64,000 nt of DNA from JACKII01 sp965222315 (GTDB lineage Bacteria > Pseudomonadota > Alphaproteobacteria > Bin95), in contig OZ244951.1 of the NCBI GenBank assembly GCA_965222315.1, positions 4,836,001 through 4,900,000 of the forward strand, given 5' to 3'. Positions within the stretch are counted from its first letter, which is position 1; the number at the start of each line of letters is the position of its first letter. This document shows, in pieces, positions 25,674-33,640 of this stretch. A program made the position numbers and the translations under genes. The notes under the pieces are model-generated. The model made no database searches. It saw only the letters and a list, made by a program, of their open reading frames with translations, and was not told the origin of the DNA.

Positions 25674-26165
25674 CTACTCCAGCGTAGGCATTTCTGGTTT
25701 GATTGTGCCCCAGGGCATCAGGGCAACGGCGGTGACGGCGTTCTTGGGGGAGCCGTCTACCAGCTTGTCGGAATAGGTCAGGTAGACCAGCACCTTCCGA
25801 TTCTCGTCCCAGAGGCGCACGACCTGTAGCGTCTTGAACCAGAAGGATCGGCTTTCGCGGAAGACGCGCTCGCCGTTCTCGTCGTTCTCGATCGGCTCCT
25901 TGAACTTGATGGGCCCGACCTGGCGACAGGCGATGGAGGCGTCCGAGGTTTCTTCCGCCGTGCCAACCGCACCGGAAATGCCGCCCTGGCGCGCCATGGA
26001 GAGGTAGCAGGTAACGCCCTCGACCTTTGGATCGTCGAAGGCTTCAATGGCGATATGTTTGTTTGCGCCAATCCAGTTGAAGGCGGTGTCGACACGGCCA
26101 ATTTCGTCAGCGTGAACGGGAAAGGCGGGAATGATAATGGCCAGCAGGGCCCAGCAAAACCGCAT
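25674..26165 (-). CDS. creA: CreA family periplasmic protein
   Basis: A 163-residue exported protein with a signal peptide (MRFCWALLAIIIPAFPVHA, cleaved before DEIG). The mature part matches E. coli CreA nearly end to end: EIGRVDTAFNWIG, IAIEAFDDPKVEGVTCYLS, ETSDASIACRQVGPI, FKTLQVVRLWDENR, LTYSDKLVDGSPKNAVTAVALMPW. The two cysteines are conserved in the family. The molecular role of CreA is not established; in E. coli the gene sits with creBCD but none of those is seen here. The start is ATG 26165. Confidence 0.93.
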   Translation of the reverse strand: MRFCWALLAIIIPAFPVHADEIGRVDTAFNWIGANKHIAIEAFDDPKVEGVTCYLSMARQGGISGAVGTAEETSDASIACRQVGPIKFKEPIENDENGERVFRESRSFWFKTLQVVRLWDENRKVLVYLTYSDKLVDGSPKNAVTAVALMPWGTIKPEMPTLE

Positions 26166-26570
26166 GGATGATCCTTCACAGTGTCTAAAGGTAAGACGTC
26201 TTAGATAGGATCATGCGATCGCGAGGTGTTGCGCCGGATAGACGCTGGCGGGTGGCAGTGAGATGCCAGCGGCGCTGGAGGGTGGCCATTTTTTTTGAGG
26301 GAGGGCGCCGGTCCACCCGATTTGCCACCGGCGCTGCCCCCAATCCCCCGAGAAAGAGCGTGACAGACACCAACGGCCAGGGCGGGTGGAGGGGTCGGCA
26401 ATGCAAATCGACCACTGCCGTCTGTCACAAGGAGGACTATACGCAGGGGCGCTGAACCGGCGGTTTCCCGGATTATTTTGAATTGCGGGGAATGCGTTTT
26501 TTGGTTTGGCCTCTGTTCGGCACTTTGTCCGCAAGCTAGCATCCCGGAAACGCTATACGGGAGACAGCCC
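26166..26570. other. 405-base intergenic region with an inverted repeat, no firm gene
   Basis: Between divergent creA and the TauD-type gene. It contains GTGACAGAC (26360-26368) and its exact reverse complement GTCTGTCAC (26420-26428), 51 bases apart. An AAGGAGG directly follows the repeat (26429-26435) but has no start codon at the usual distance. A GTG frame inside it (26360-26455, 31 codons) has only a weak site and is not accepted. The promoters of both flanking genes should lie here. Confidence 0.45.
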
Positions 26571-27413
26571 ATGCCATTCTCGATCAGACCGCTGGATGCA
26601 GCGCTAGGCGCGGAGGTTATCGGCTTTGATGTGATGCGGGACGCCAGCCCGGAAGCCGCCGAAGAATTGAAGGCCGCGTGGCTGGAGCATGTGGTGCTCT
26701 GTTTCCGGGATCAGGAACTGGAGCCGGAAGGCTTCGTCAAGCTGGCTAGTCTTTTCGGCAAGCCGCGGCCGCAGCCGTTGCAGCGGCCGGAATACATGGT
26801 GGACGGCTTCCCGGAGCTTCGCGTTCTGTCCAACCGGCACCGGGACACCTTGGGCGATGGCAAGCCGATGAAGGTGGGCGGCTCGTGGCATTCGGATCAT
26901 TCGCACCAGCAGGACGCGCCCAGGGGCACCATGCTGCACGCCCTGCAGCTGCCAAGCAGCGGCGGCAATACCAGCTTTACTAACCAGCACGCGGCCTACA
27001 AGGGCTTGCCAGCGGACAAGCAGGAGCTGGCGAAACGGCTAAAGGTGCATCACATCTACAACAGTCCCTATGCGCCCCGCAAAATGCAGGCGCTCAGCCC
27101 GGAGGAGCAGAAGCACGCCGCGCCCGAAGCCTGGCACCCGCTGGCCAGGCCGCATCCGGTGGACGGGCGGCTGGCGATATTCCTGAACCCCATCCGCACC
27201 GTCAGTATTGAGGGGATGGAGGAGGAAGCCGCCCAGGAATTGCTGGGGGAGATGCTGGAGCACTCCACCCAACCGCAATACCGCTATTCCCACCAATGGC
27301 GGCAGGGCGACGTGCTGATCTGGGACAATCCCCAGGCCCTGCACATGGTCGACCATGACTATCCGCCGGACGAGTTGCGCCTGATGCACCGCACGCTGGT
27401 GCAATACGCCTAG
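26571..27413 (+). CDS. TauD/TfdA family Fe(II)/2-oxoglutarate dioxygenase
   Basis: A 280-residue non-heme iron oxygenase of the TauD/TfdA group. The HxD pair is H107/D109 in SWHSDHSH, the distal histidine is in NPQALHMVDHDYP, and the 2-oxoglutarate-binding arginine is in RLMHRTLV. GNTSFTNQHAAYKGLP is the usual substrate-side segment. Relatives hydroxylate taurine, alkyl sulfates, 2,4-D and other small acids; the substrate is not known. ATG 26571 is chosen (family-typical MPFSIRPLDAALGAEV) over an upstream in-frame start at 26478. It is convergent with the peroxidase gene across a hairpin. Confidence 0.9.
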   Translation: MPFSIRPLDAALGAEVIGFDVMRDASPEAAEELKAAWLEHVVLCFRDQELEPEGFVKLASLFGKPRPQPLQRPEYMVDGFPELRVLSNRHRDTLGDGKPMKVGGSWHSDHSHQQDAPRGTMLHALQLPSSGGNTSFTNQHAAYKGLPADKQELAKRLKVHHIYNSPYAPRKMQALSPEEQKHAAPEAWHPLARPHPVDGRLAIFLNPIRTVSIEGMEEEAAQELLGEMLEHSTQPQYRYSHQWRQGDVLIWDNPQALHMVDHDYPPDELRLMHRTLVQYA

Positions 27414-27431
27414 CCAGAAGGCGGAACCGCA

Positions 27432-27459
27432 AGGGGCCGATTGCGCACCATCGGCCCCT
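27432..27459. terminator. hairpin between convergent genes
   Basis: AGGGGCCGAT (27432-27441) and ATCGGCCCCT (27450-27459) form a perfect 10-bp stem with an 8-base loop between the TauD-type gene (plus) and the peroxidase gene (minus). Placement suits a two-way terminator, though the T-tract is missing on both sides. Confidence 0.5.
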
Positions 27460-27475
27460 AGACCCGCGGCGGGGC

Positions 27476-28873
27476 TTAGGCGCCGGCGAATGCCAGCAGG
27501 TCGGCCATGTCGAAGCCGCCCGGGTCTTTGCCCGGCAGGCGCGGCAGGGTCGGCTGCCATTGCGGACTGCTGCCGAGATAGGATTCCTTGTCGCCTTCCA
27601 GCAGGGCGATGAGGGTCTCCGCCACAATGCGGCCGCCGACCGGGCCCAGCCGCTCGCCGAAATGCACCAGCTCCGCCTCGCGCAGCAAGTAGAACCAGAG
27701 CGGCGTGCCGTGCCGGAAGCGGTTGCGCAACGCGCCCAGCGCCGGAATGGCGGCGGGGAAAAGCTGGTTCGCTGGTAAGGGCGTGATGTCCATCGACCGC
27801 GCACACGCTTCGCCACTCGGCAGGCGGAAAGCCAGACCGCGTTTCAGGTTGCGCAGGGCCAGCGAGTTGTCCGTGCCGAATACTGCGACCGGCAGGGCCA
27901 TCAGCCCATGGGCCAGCTTGCCGTCCAGCTTCATGGCCCGTTGGGATTGGGGCTGGCCAGGAAAGTCAAAGTACAGCGGCCAGTTGACCAGGTCGCCCGG
28001 ATCGGTGACGGGGGAGAAGCCCGGCCCCAATTGGCCATCGAACAGCTTGAATTTCACGGCTGCGTTGTTGGTGGCAAGCTCACTCGGGATCAGGCTGTGG
28101 CCGAAGCGGTAGGCAGCGACGGAGAATTCCACCGGCATGTACAGGTGATGCGGCCGGAATCCGGTGCGCCGCAGCCCTGCCAGAATGCGCGCCGTCCGCT
28201 GACGCCCCGCCACGCGCGGTAGGAAGTCATGCACTACCATCCACTGATAGTGCCAGCGAACCAGTTGCTGGGCGTGTTCGAACAGGGCGTGACCGCTCAG
28301 GCCGGGATTGGCGGCGGCTTCGTGATCGACGACGGCATTGTGAAACTTCAGGAATGCCAGTTGCAGCTGGGAGACGATGCGGTTTTCGTCGTTGCGCGGA
28401 TCGCCGATCAGCGCCCGCTTGTTGCCCGGCGCGCGCGGCAGGTCATCGCCCAAATTGAACCCGGCGGCGCCGTGGTCGTTGGGATTGCCGAGGGTCAGCT
28501 TGACCCCATCGTCGTAGAGGAAGGGCGAAGCTTCCGGTCCGCGGCCATAGACACAATCCAGGTCGAGCGCCGGAGTGCGGAAGTTGGCGATGGCCTGGGG
28601 ATCGGCGACCGCATCGAAGCTGGAGGTGGTGTCCAGAGTCACATCGTGGTCGATGAACTGGCCGAGGAAGCCATAGCCGAGCGGCAGCGTCAGGCTCGGC
28701 TGGTCTGCGCCGCCATCGTCCATCGGCCCGCCGGTCTTGCCGAGCGCGTTCAGGTCGGCGGGATGGCTGTATAGCGGCGCAAGCTGTGGGAACATGCGGC
28801 CGAAGCGGCCGCCCTCGCTTGCCGCCCGGTCGTGCATGCCGCGCGGCTGGTGAACACCATGATGCTTCATCAT
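27476..28873 (-). CDS. animal-type heme peroxidase (peroxidasin/cyclooxygenase superfamily)
   Basis: A 465-residue member of the animal heme peroxidase superfamily. FLGQFIDHDVTL carries the distal histidine H77 and the adjacent aspartate D76, which esterifies heme in the animal enzymes. GDPRNDEN near 158-165 matches the conserved GDxRxxE segment, and YRFGHSLIPSE gives the proximal histidine H259. No signal peptide is visible, so a cytoplasmic or non-classically exported protein is likely; bacterial members are often secreted. ATG 28873 and ATG 28870 both sit behind GAAGGGG; the first is used. Possible roles are peroxide- or halide-dependent oxidation or fatty acid oxygenation. Confidence 0.88.
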   Translation of the reverse strand: MMKHHGVHQPRGMHDRAASEGGRFGRMFPQLAPLYSHPADLNALGKTGGPMDDGGADQPSLTLPLGYGFLGQFIDHDVTLDTTSSFDAVADPQAIANFRTPALDLDCVYGRGPEASPFLYDDGVKLTLGNPNDHGAAGFNLGDDLPRAPGNKRALIGDPRNDENRIVSQLQLAFLKFHNAVVDHEAAANPGLSGHALFEHAQQLVRWHYQWMVVHDFLPRVAGRQRTARILAGLRRTGFRPHHLYMPVEFSVAAYRFGHSLIPSELATNNAAVKFKLFDGQLGPGFSPVTDPGDLVNWPLYFDFPGQPQSQRAMKLDGKLAHGLMALPVAVFGTDNSLALRNLKRGLAFRLPSGEACARSMDITPLPANQLFPAAIPALGALRNRFRHGTPLWFYLLREAELVHFGERLGPVGGRIVAETLIALLEGDKESYLGSSPQWQPTLPRLPGKDPGGFDMADLLAFAGA

Positions 28874-29037
28874 AAGGCCCCTTCGGGTTCGCATTGGGTC
28901 AGGCCGAATGCCCTGTTCAGCAGTGCATCCGTACTAATCCACATTGCTCCAAAGAAGCGCGGGGCGCAGTGACCTTACTCACAGCCGGTAGTACGGCGGT
29001 GTTGGGCCAGCGTGAAATGTTCGTGACTGGGAGAGGG

Positions 29038-29643
29038 CTAGTGGCGCCGCGTGCGGCGGCGGCGCAGTCCGGCCAGGGCCAACATGCCACCTGCCAGGAC
29101 CAAGCCGGAGGCCGGAAGCGGCACCGCCGGGGCTATACCCGGATCGGTGTTGAAGGTCATGACTGCCCAACTGTAATGATCCGGACCCAACGGCCCCAGA
29201 CCGCCTGTGTACGGGCCAGAGGAATTCAGCACTTCAACCGTGAAGACATGCAATCCGGCCGTGAGGGTATAGCTTATCAGATTATTGTAACTGTACTGTC
29301 CGCTGCCATTGTCAACAAATGTCCAAGGCACTACCGCGCCGTTATCCCGCAACGTGTAGTTCGATTGCTCGATCGCCGAATAGACTTGCAGGAAATCAAG
29401 AACGATGCCGCCTCCCGGTGCGATAATTTCCCATTGGGTGTCGCCGAGGCCGGGTGCGGGGGAGCCGGAAAAATCAGAACCACTCACGGCTATGCCCTCG
29501 ACTGAGCCGGTGTCGCCGCTCCAGTAGAAGATGGACTGGTCGGTGGCGTTCGGGCCAAAGGGCGATGGCTGCACCTGATAGGCGTGGGCGCTTACCGCAG
29601 CGAAAACGGCGGCAATGGCCGCGAAAACGGGTAGGACTCTCAT
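29038..29643 (-). CDS. VPLPA-CTERM sorted exported protein
   Basis: A 201-residue secreted protein with a signal peptide (MRVLPVFAAIAAVFAAVSAHA). The C-terminal sorting signal of the PEP-CTERM class is VPLPASG, then a hydrophobic helix (LVLAGGMLALAGL) and RRRRTRR. In this system an exosortase recognises the VPLPA motif and moves the protein to the outside. The body is Gly/Ser/Asn/Tyr-rich beta sequence of unknown function, with no repeats seen. GGAGGAGC lies before ATG 29643. No exosortase gene is present in the window. Confidence 0.85.
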   Translation of the reverse strand: MRVLPVFAAIAAVFAAVSAHAYQVQPSPFGPNATDQSIFYWSGDTGSVEGIAVSGSDFSGSPAPGLGDTQWEIIAPGGGIVLDFLQVYSAIEQSNYTLRDNGAVVPWTFVDNGSGQYSYNNLISYTLTAGLHVFTVEVLNSSGPYTGGLGPLGPDHYSWAVMTFNTDPGIAPAVPLPASGLVLAGGMLALAGLRRRRTRRH

Positions 29644-29862
29644 GAACCGCTCCTCCAAAAAGCAAACTGCATCATTATTCTTGGAACAGAGATTAGACCG
29701 TTTCGGAGCCGCCGTCGAATGATCTGATGCAAAAGTTGCGGCACTCAGCTACGGCGGATTCCGATCCAATTGGATACGGTAAATCTGCCCAAAATTTAAG
29801 AATCGGAGAATCTTGTCCGGCGAATTGATCGCAATAGCGATCGAATTTGAACCGTTGATACT

Positions 29863-30156
29863 TTAGCCGTCGAAGCCATCCACAATCACCATGGCGCCGG
29901 TGGAATTGGCGAGGCGGATCGGCAGGATCTTCTGGTACTCGGGGGAATTGTACCAGTTCTCGGCAGTGGCGCGGTCCGGGAATTCGATGACGACGGTGCG
30001 TTCGCCCGGCATCTCGCCTTCCATGGCCGTGCTTGCGCCGCCGCGGACGACGAACTTGCCGCCAAACTGAGCGATGGTTCCTGGCGTTTCGGCGGTATAG
30101 CCACCATAGGCTTCCGGGTCGTTCACGGTGATATGGGCAATGACGTAACAGGCCAT
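29863..30156 (-). CDS. DUF1330 family protein
   Basis: A 97-residue dimeric alpha/beta-barrel (ferredoxin-like) protein. The start MACYVIAHITVNDPEAYGGY, GGKFVVRGGAS, and VVIEFPDRATAENWYNSPEYQ are standard DUF1330 landmarks. The biochemical function of the family is not established. GGGAGA precedes ATG 30156; the longer frame from 30228 is rejected. It is transcribed alone, about 220 bases from the VPLPA-CTERM gene. Confidence 0.9.
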   Translation of the reverse strand: MACYVIAHITVNDPEAYGGYTAETPGTIAQFGGKFVVRGGASTAMEGEMPGERTVVIEFPDRATAENWYNSPEYQKILPIRLANSTGAMVIVDGFDG

Positions 30157-30267
30157 GGCGGGTCTCCCTGGCAAGGCGTTGGATTTCCACGATGGAGCCA
30201 AGCTAGAGGCGGACGTTCTGGCGTTCAATCGCCTTTGATAGCGGCGAGCCTCGCCTGCCCGCTATTG

Positions 30268-31632
30268 CTATTGCTGGGGTGGTTCAAGACCCACATCCGC
30301 TAGCGCTTGTCCCTGCCGTTTCTCCAACGACGAAGCGTCAAAGTCCCCGACCAGTTCGTGGAACAGGCGATACCAGTTCACCTCCGCCTTCAGATGCATG
30401 AAGACGCTGCCGAGGCCGACGGCGGCGCGGTCCATCAGCACGAATTCGCGGGGCGGGCGGACGCCGCCGAGGTTGCGCAGTTCGGCGTGTACCTTCTCCG
30501 CCACCTGGGCGCCATAATTGCCGCTATCCTGCTCCTGGATTTTCTGGACCTTGTCCTGAAGTAGCGGCGAGTAGATGAACTCCGCCCAGAGATTGAGGAC
30601 GGCGATCAGTTCCTTTGAGGGCTGGTCGAAGCCCCAGGTCTCGTAGGCATGGACGGCCAATGCCTCGTCGCCGTCGCGGATGGCCTTGTAGAGGTCGATG
30701 ACGCCTTGCACGAAGCTGGGCGAAAACACCCGGATGCAGCCATAGTCGAGCAGATTGACGCTGTTGTCCGGGCGCACCGTGTAATTGCCGAGGTGCGGAT
30801 CGCCGTGGATGATGCCGTAGTCGTAGAAGGGCACGTACCAGGCGCGGAACATGTTGTAGGCGATCTGGTTGCGCTCTTCGAGCGGCCGTTCGCAGGAATC
30901 CAGGAGGGGGATGCCGTCCAGCCATGTCATGGTAAGCAGGCGGCCGGTGGAGAGGTCCGGGATAGGCTCCGGCACATGCACGCCGGGCTCGTCCGCCAGC
31001 ATGGCGCGGTAGAGGCCCATCTGCTTCGCCTCCCGCTCATAGTCCAGTTCTTCGCGCAGGCGGGCGGCGACTTCGTCGTAGATATTGTCTGTCTGGATGG
31101 CCTTGTCGAAGCGACCGTAGAGGGAGAAGATCAGCTTCAACTGCTTCAGGTCAGCTTCCACAACGGAGGCCATATCCGGGTATTGTAGTTTGCAGGCGAC
31201 ACTGCGCCCGTCATGCAACGTTGCCTTGTGCACCTGGCCGAGCGAGGCAGCGTGCGCGGCCTCCCGCCCGAAATCGGCGAATTGCTCCTGCCAGCCGTGA
31301 CCGAGTTGTCCCGTCATTCGCCGGCGGACGAACAGCCAGTCCATGGGTGGGGCGTTGGCCTGTAGCTGGCGCAGTTCCTCGGCATATTCCTTGGGGATGG
31401 CGTCGGGGACGGAGGCGAGAATCTGCGCCACCTTCATCAGCGGCCCTTTCAGCCCGCCAAGGGCCTTGCGCAGGGTCTGGGCATGCCGCGTCCGGTCCAT
31501 CTTAATGCCCATGTAGTGCTCTCCCGCCACCTTCGCCGCGAGCGAGCCGACCGTGCGGGACGTGCCGACATAGCGCCGGGCGCGCCGGGAGAAGCGGGAG
31601 GATTCGTTGTCCGGAGGAGGCGCGGTCGTCAT
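30268..31632 (-). CDS. ABC1/UbiB family protein kinase-like protein
   Basis: A 454-residue member of the UbiB/ADCK family of atypical kinases/ATPases, which in bacteria and mitochondria support ubiquinone synthesis or lipid handling. The alanine-rich nucleotide loop is HAASLGQVHKA, the catalytic segment is IIHGDPHLGNY, and the metal-binding DYG follows (NLLDYGCIR). The family's KxGQ signature reads KVAQ here (LMKVAQILASVPDAIP). No membrane helices are visible at the C-terminus, unlike UbiB proper. ATG 31632 (MTTAPPPDNE) is used. Other ubi genes are absent nearby, so a dedicated UbiB role is not certain. Confidence 0.85.
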   Translation of the reverse strand: MTTAPPPDNESSRFSRRARRYVGTSRTVGSLAAKVAGEHYMGIKMDRTRHAQTLRKALGGLKGPLMKVAQILASVPDAIPKEYAEELRQLQANAPPMDWLFVRRRMTGQLGHGWQEQFADFGREAAHAASLGQVHKATLHDGRSVACKLQYPDMASVVEADLKQLKLIFSLYGRFDKAIQTDNIYDEVAARLREELDYEREAKQMGLYRAMLADEPGVHVPEPIPDLSTGRLLTMTWLDGIPLLDSCERPLEERNQIAYNMFRAWYVPFYDYGIIHGDPHLGNYTVRPDNSVNLLDYGCIRVFSPSFVQGVIDLYKAIRDGDEALAVHAYETWGFDQPSKELIAVLNLWAEFIYSPLLQDKVQKIQEQDSGNYGAQVAEKVHAELRNLGGVRPPREFVLMDRAAVGLGSVFMHLKAEVNWYRLFHELVGDFDASSLEKRQGQALADVGLEPPQQ

Positions 31633-31645
31633 ACCTAAAAAATAC

Positions 31646-31744
31646 CTTCGTCTCGAGTAACCGCGAAGCGGCATATCGGGAGATTTGCCGTGGAGGATCC
31701 GCTGGGCCTCTCGATACACGCCTGCGGCGCACTCGAGGTGAAGG
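31646..31744. repeat. REP-like paired palindromic repeat, copy A2
   Basis: Same architecture as 19222 and 46040: CTTCGTCTCGAGTAACCGCG, GCATATCGGGAGAT, a spacer, CTCTCGATACACGCC, then GCGCACTCGAGGTGAAGG. It lies directly upstream of the UbiB-like gene's start, so promoter elements of that gene must overlap the repeat or lie before it. Confidence 0.7.
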
Positions 31745-31761
31745 AAAAGGGCAGAGCGAGG

Positions 31762-33558
31762 TTACCCACTCAACTCCTCCAGCTCGTCAATCATGCCGCC
31801 GATAACGCCGAGGCCCTGGCTCCAGAATGCGGGGTCGCTGGCGTCGAGGCCGAAGGGGGCCAGCAACTCCTTGTGACGCATACGGCCGCCATTGGAGAGC
31901 AGATCAAGGTATTTGTCCTCAAAGCCTGCGGGTTCCCGCTGATACTCGGCGTAGAGGGCGTTCACCAGGCAATCGCCGAAGGCATAGGCGTAGACATAAA
32001 ACGGCGCGTGGATGAAGTGGCCGATATAGGTCCAGAAGCTGCGGTAATGCTCGTCATAGCGCACCGCGGGTCCCAGGCTTTCGGTCTGGATCTCCATCCA
32101 GAAATCGCAGAGCTGCTCTGCCGACAGTTCGCCCTGGCTGCGACGGGCGGTGTGCACCTTTTCCTCGAAGCAGTAGAACGCGATCTGGCGGATGACAGTG
32201 TTGAGCATGTCTTCCACCTTGCCCGCCAGCAGGATGCGGCGCTTGGCCGGGTCCTGCTCCGCGTCCAGCACGCTGCGGAAGGTCAGCATCTCGCCAAAGA
32301 CGGAGGCGGTTTCGGCCAGAGTCAGGGGCGTGCGGCTGAGGAAATGGCCCTGGCTGCCCGCGAGCACCTGGTGGCAACCGTGACCCAGTTCGTGGGCAAG
32401 TGTCATCACGTCCCGGACCTTGCCCTGATAGTTCAGCAGCAGGTAGGGATGGGCGCTCGGCACGGTCGGGTGGGCGAAGGCGCCGGGGTTCTTGCCGGGC
32501 CGTGGCGGTACGTCGATCCAGGCATTGTCGAAAAACTGCCGGCCGACATCCGCCAGCCGCGGCGAGAAGGACTGGTAGGCGTTCAGCACCGTGTCGCGGG
32601 CCTCGTCCCAGCCGATGGTGCGGTCGTCGGCGTCGGGAAGGGGCGCGTTCCGGTCCCAGTAGTCGAGCTTGTCCGAGCCCATCCACTTCGCCTTCAGCGC
32701 ATAGTAGCGGTGCGAGAGGTTGGGGTAGCTGTCGCGTACGGCCTTGACCAGCGCGTCCACGACCTCGTCTTCGACCTGGTTTGCCATGTTGCGGGACGAG
32801 ACCGGCCGCGGAAACTGCCGCCAGCGGTCTTCGATTTCCTTATCCTTCGCCAGCGTATTGGTGATGCGGGCGAAGAGCGGCAGGTTTTTCGTGAACACCT
32901 TGCCGAGCGAGTGGGCCGCCGCCTTTCGCACATCGGTGGACGGATCGGACAGCAGATGCAGGGCTTCGGCGCTGGTCAGCTCCTTCCCATTCATGGGGAA
33001 GCGGAGCCCGGCCATGGTTTCGTCGAACAGCCGGTTCCAGGCCGCTGAGCCGACCACGTGCTGCTCGTGCAGGAACCGTTCGAGTTCGTCGGAAAGCTGA
33101 TGCGGCTTGTAGACCAACAGGTTCTGGAGCCAGATCGCATATTTGCCGAGCGCCGGGTCTTTCATCCAGCCATTCACGACCGCGTCGTCCACCCGATTGA
33201 GTTCCAGGGTGAAGAACAGGCTATGGCTGGAGATCGTGGTCACCCGCTCCTGCGCGTTCTGATAGAAGGCGCCGGTCTCCGGGTTGAGCTGGTCGCCGGC
33301 ATGTAGCAGGCCCGCATAGCTCATGATCCGGGTCATGCGTTCGTCCTGCGCCTCGTAAGAAGCGATGGCGTCGGCCAACCCCTTTGCGGAAAGCCCGGCC
33401 AGCTTGCCCTCATATTCCTTGGCAAAAGCCTTGGCTTCACGCTCCGCCGTTTTAAATGCATCGTCCAAGTCTGCCGATTGCATCCCAGGATAGAGGTCAT
33501 TCAGGTCCCAGGCCGGGAGGTTTTCGGGGCTAATGTCGGCTGCGGTAGCGTCGGGCAT
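31762..33558 (-). CDS. pepF: M3 family oligoendopeptidase F
   Basis: A 598-residue zinc endopeptidase of the M3B family that trims cytoplasmic oligopeptides. The active-site segment LAHELGHGCHQVLAG contains HExxH, and the third ligand glutamate lies in the downstream TASVFGEMLTFRSVLD region. The N-terminal half is helical, with the oligoendopeptidase F propeptide-like region (WDLNDLYPGMQSADLDDAFK). Length is normal. It is divergent from the acyl-CoA ligase gene at 33641 over about 80 bases. Confidence 0.95.
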   Translation of the reverse strand: MPDATAADISPENLPAWDLNDLYPGMQSADLDDAFKTAEREAKAFAKEYEGKLAGLSAKGLADAIASYEAQDERMTRIMSYAGLLHAGDQLNPETGAFYQNAQERVTTISSHSLFFTLELNRVDDAVVNGWMKDPALGKYAIWLQNLLVYKPHQLSDELERFLHEQHVVGSAAWNRLFDETMAGLRFPMNGKELTSAEALHLLSDPSTDVRKAAAHSLGKVFTKNLPLFARITNTLAKDKEIEDRWRQFPRPVSSRNMANQVEDEVVDALVKAVRDSYPNLSHRYYALKAKWMGSDKLDYWDRNAPLPDADDRTIGWDEARDTVLNAYQSFSPRLADVGRQFFDNAWIDVPPRPGKNPGAFAHPTVPSAHPYLLLNYQGKVRDVMTLAHELGHGCHQVLAGSQGHFLSRTPLTLAETASVFGEMLTFRSVLDAEQDPAKRRILLAGKVEDMLNTVIRQIAFYCFEEKVHTARRSQGELSAEQLCDFWMEIQTESLGPAVRYDEHYRSFWTYIGHFIHAPFYVYAYAFGDCLVNALYAEYQREPAGFEDKYLDLLSNGGRMRHKELLAPFGLDASDPAFWSQGLGVIGGMIDELEELSG

Positions 33559-33640
33559 TTGATTTCTCCGTTATGCTTGGCCGATATAGGTATCAGAATT
33601 GGCGGGACCAACCCGCGTGAAAGTCACAGGAGGCTACCCC

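Noticed and set aside
26360..26455. 31-codon GTG frame within the inverted repeat region
   Set aside because: Weak ribosome site and no sign of conservation can be read from one sequence.
26340..26470. Possible riboswitch before the TauD-type gene
   Set aside because: Compared by eye with cobalamin, glycine and SAM-type cores; none of the conserved boxes fits.
28894..29505. 203-codon plus-strand frame opposite the VPLPA-CTERM gene
   Set aside because: No ribosome site or recognisable domain; the minus-strand gene has a signal peptide, sorting tail and good ribosome site.
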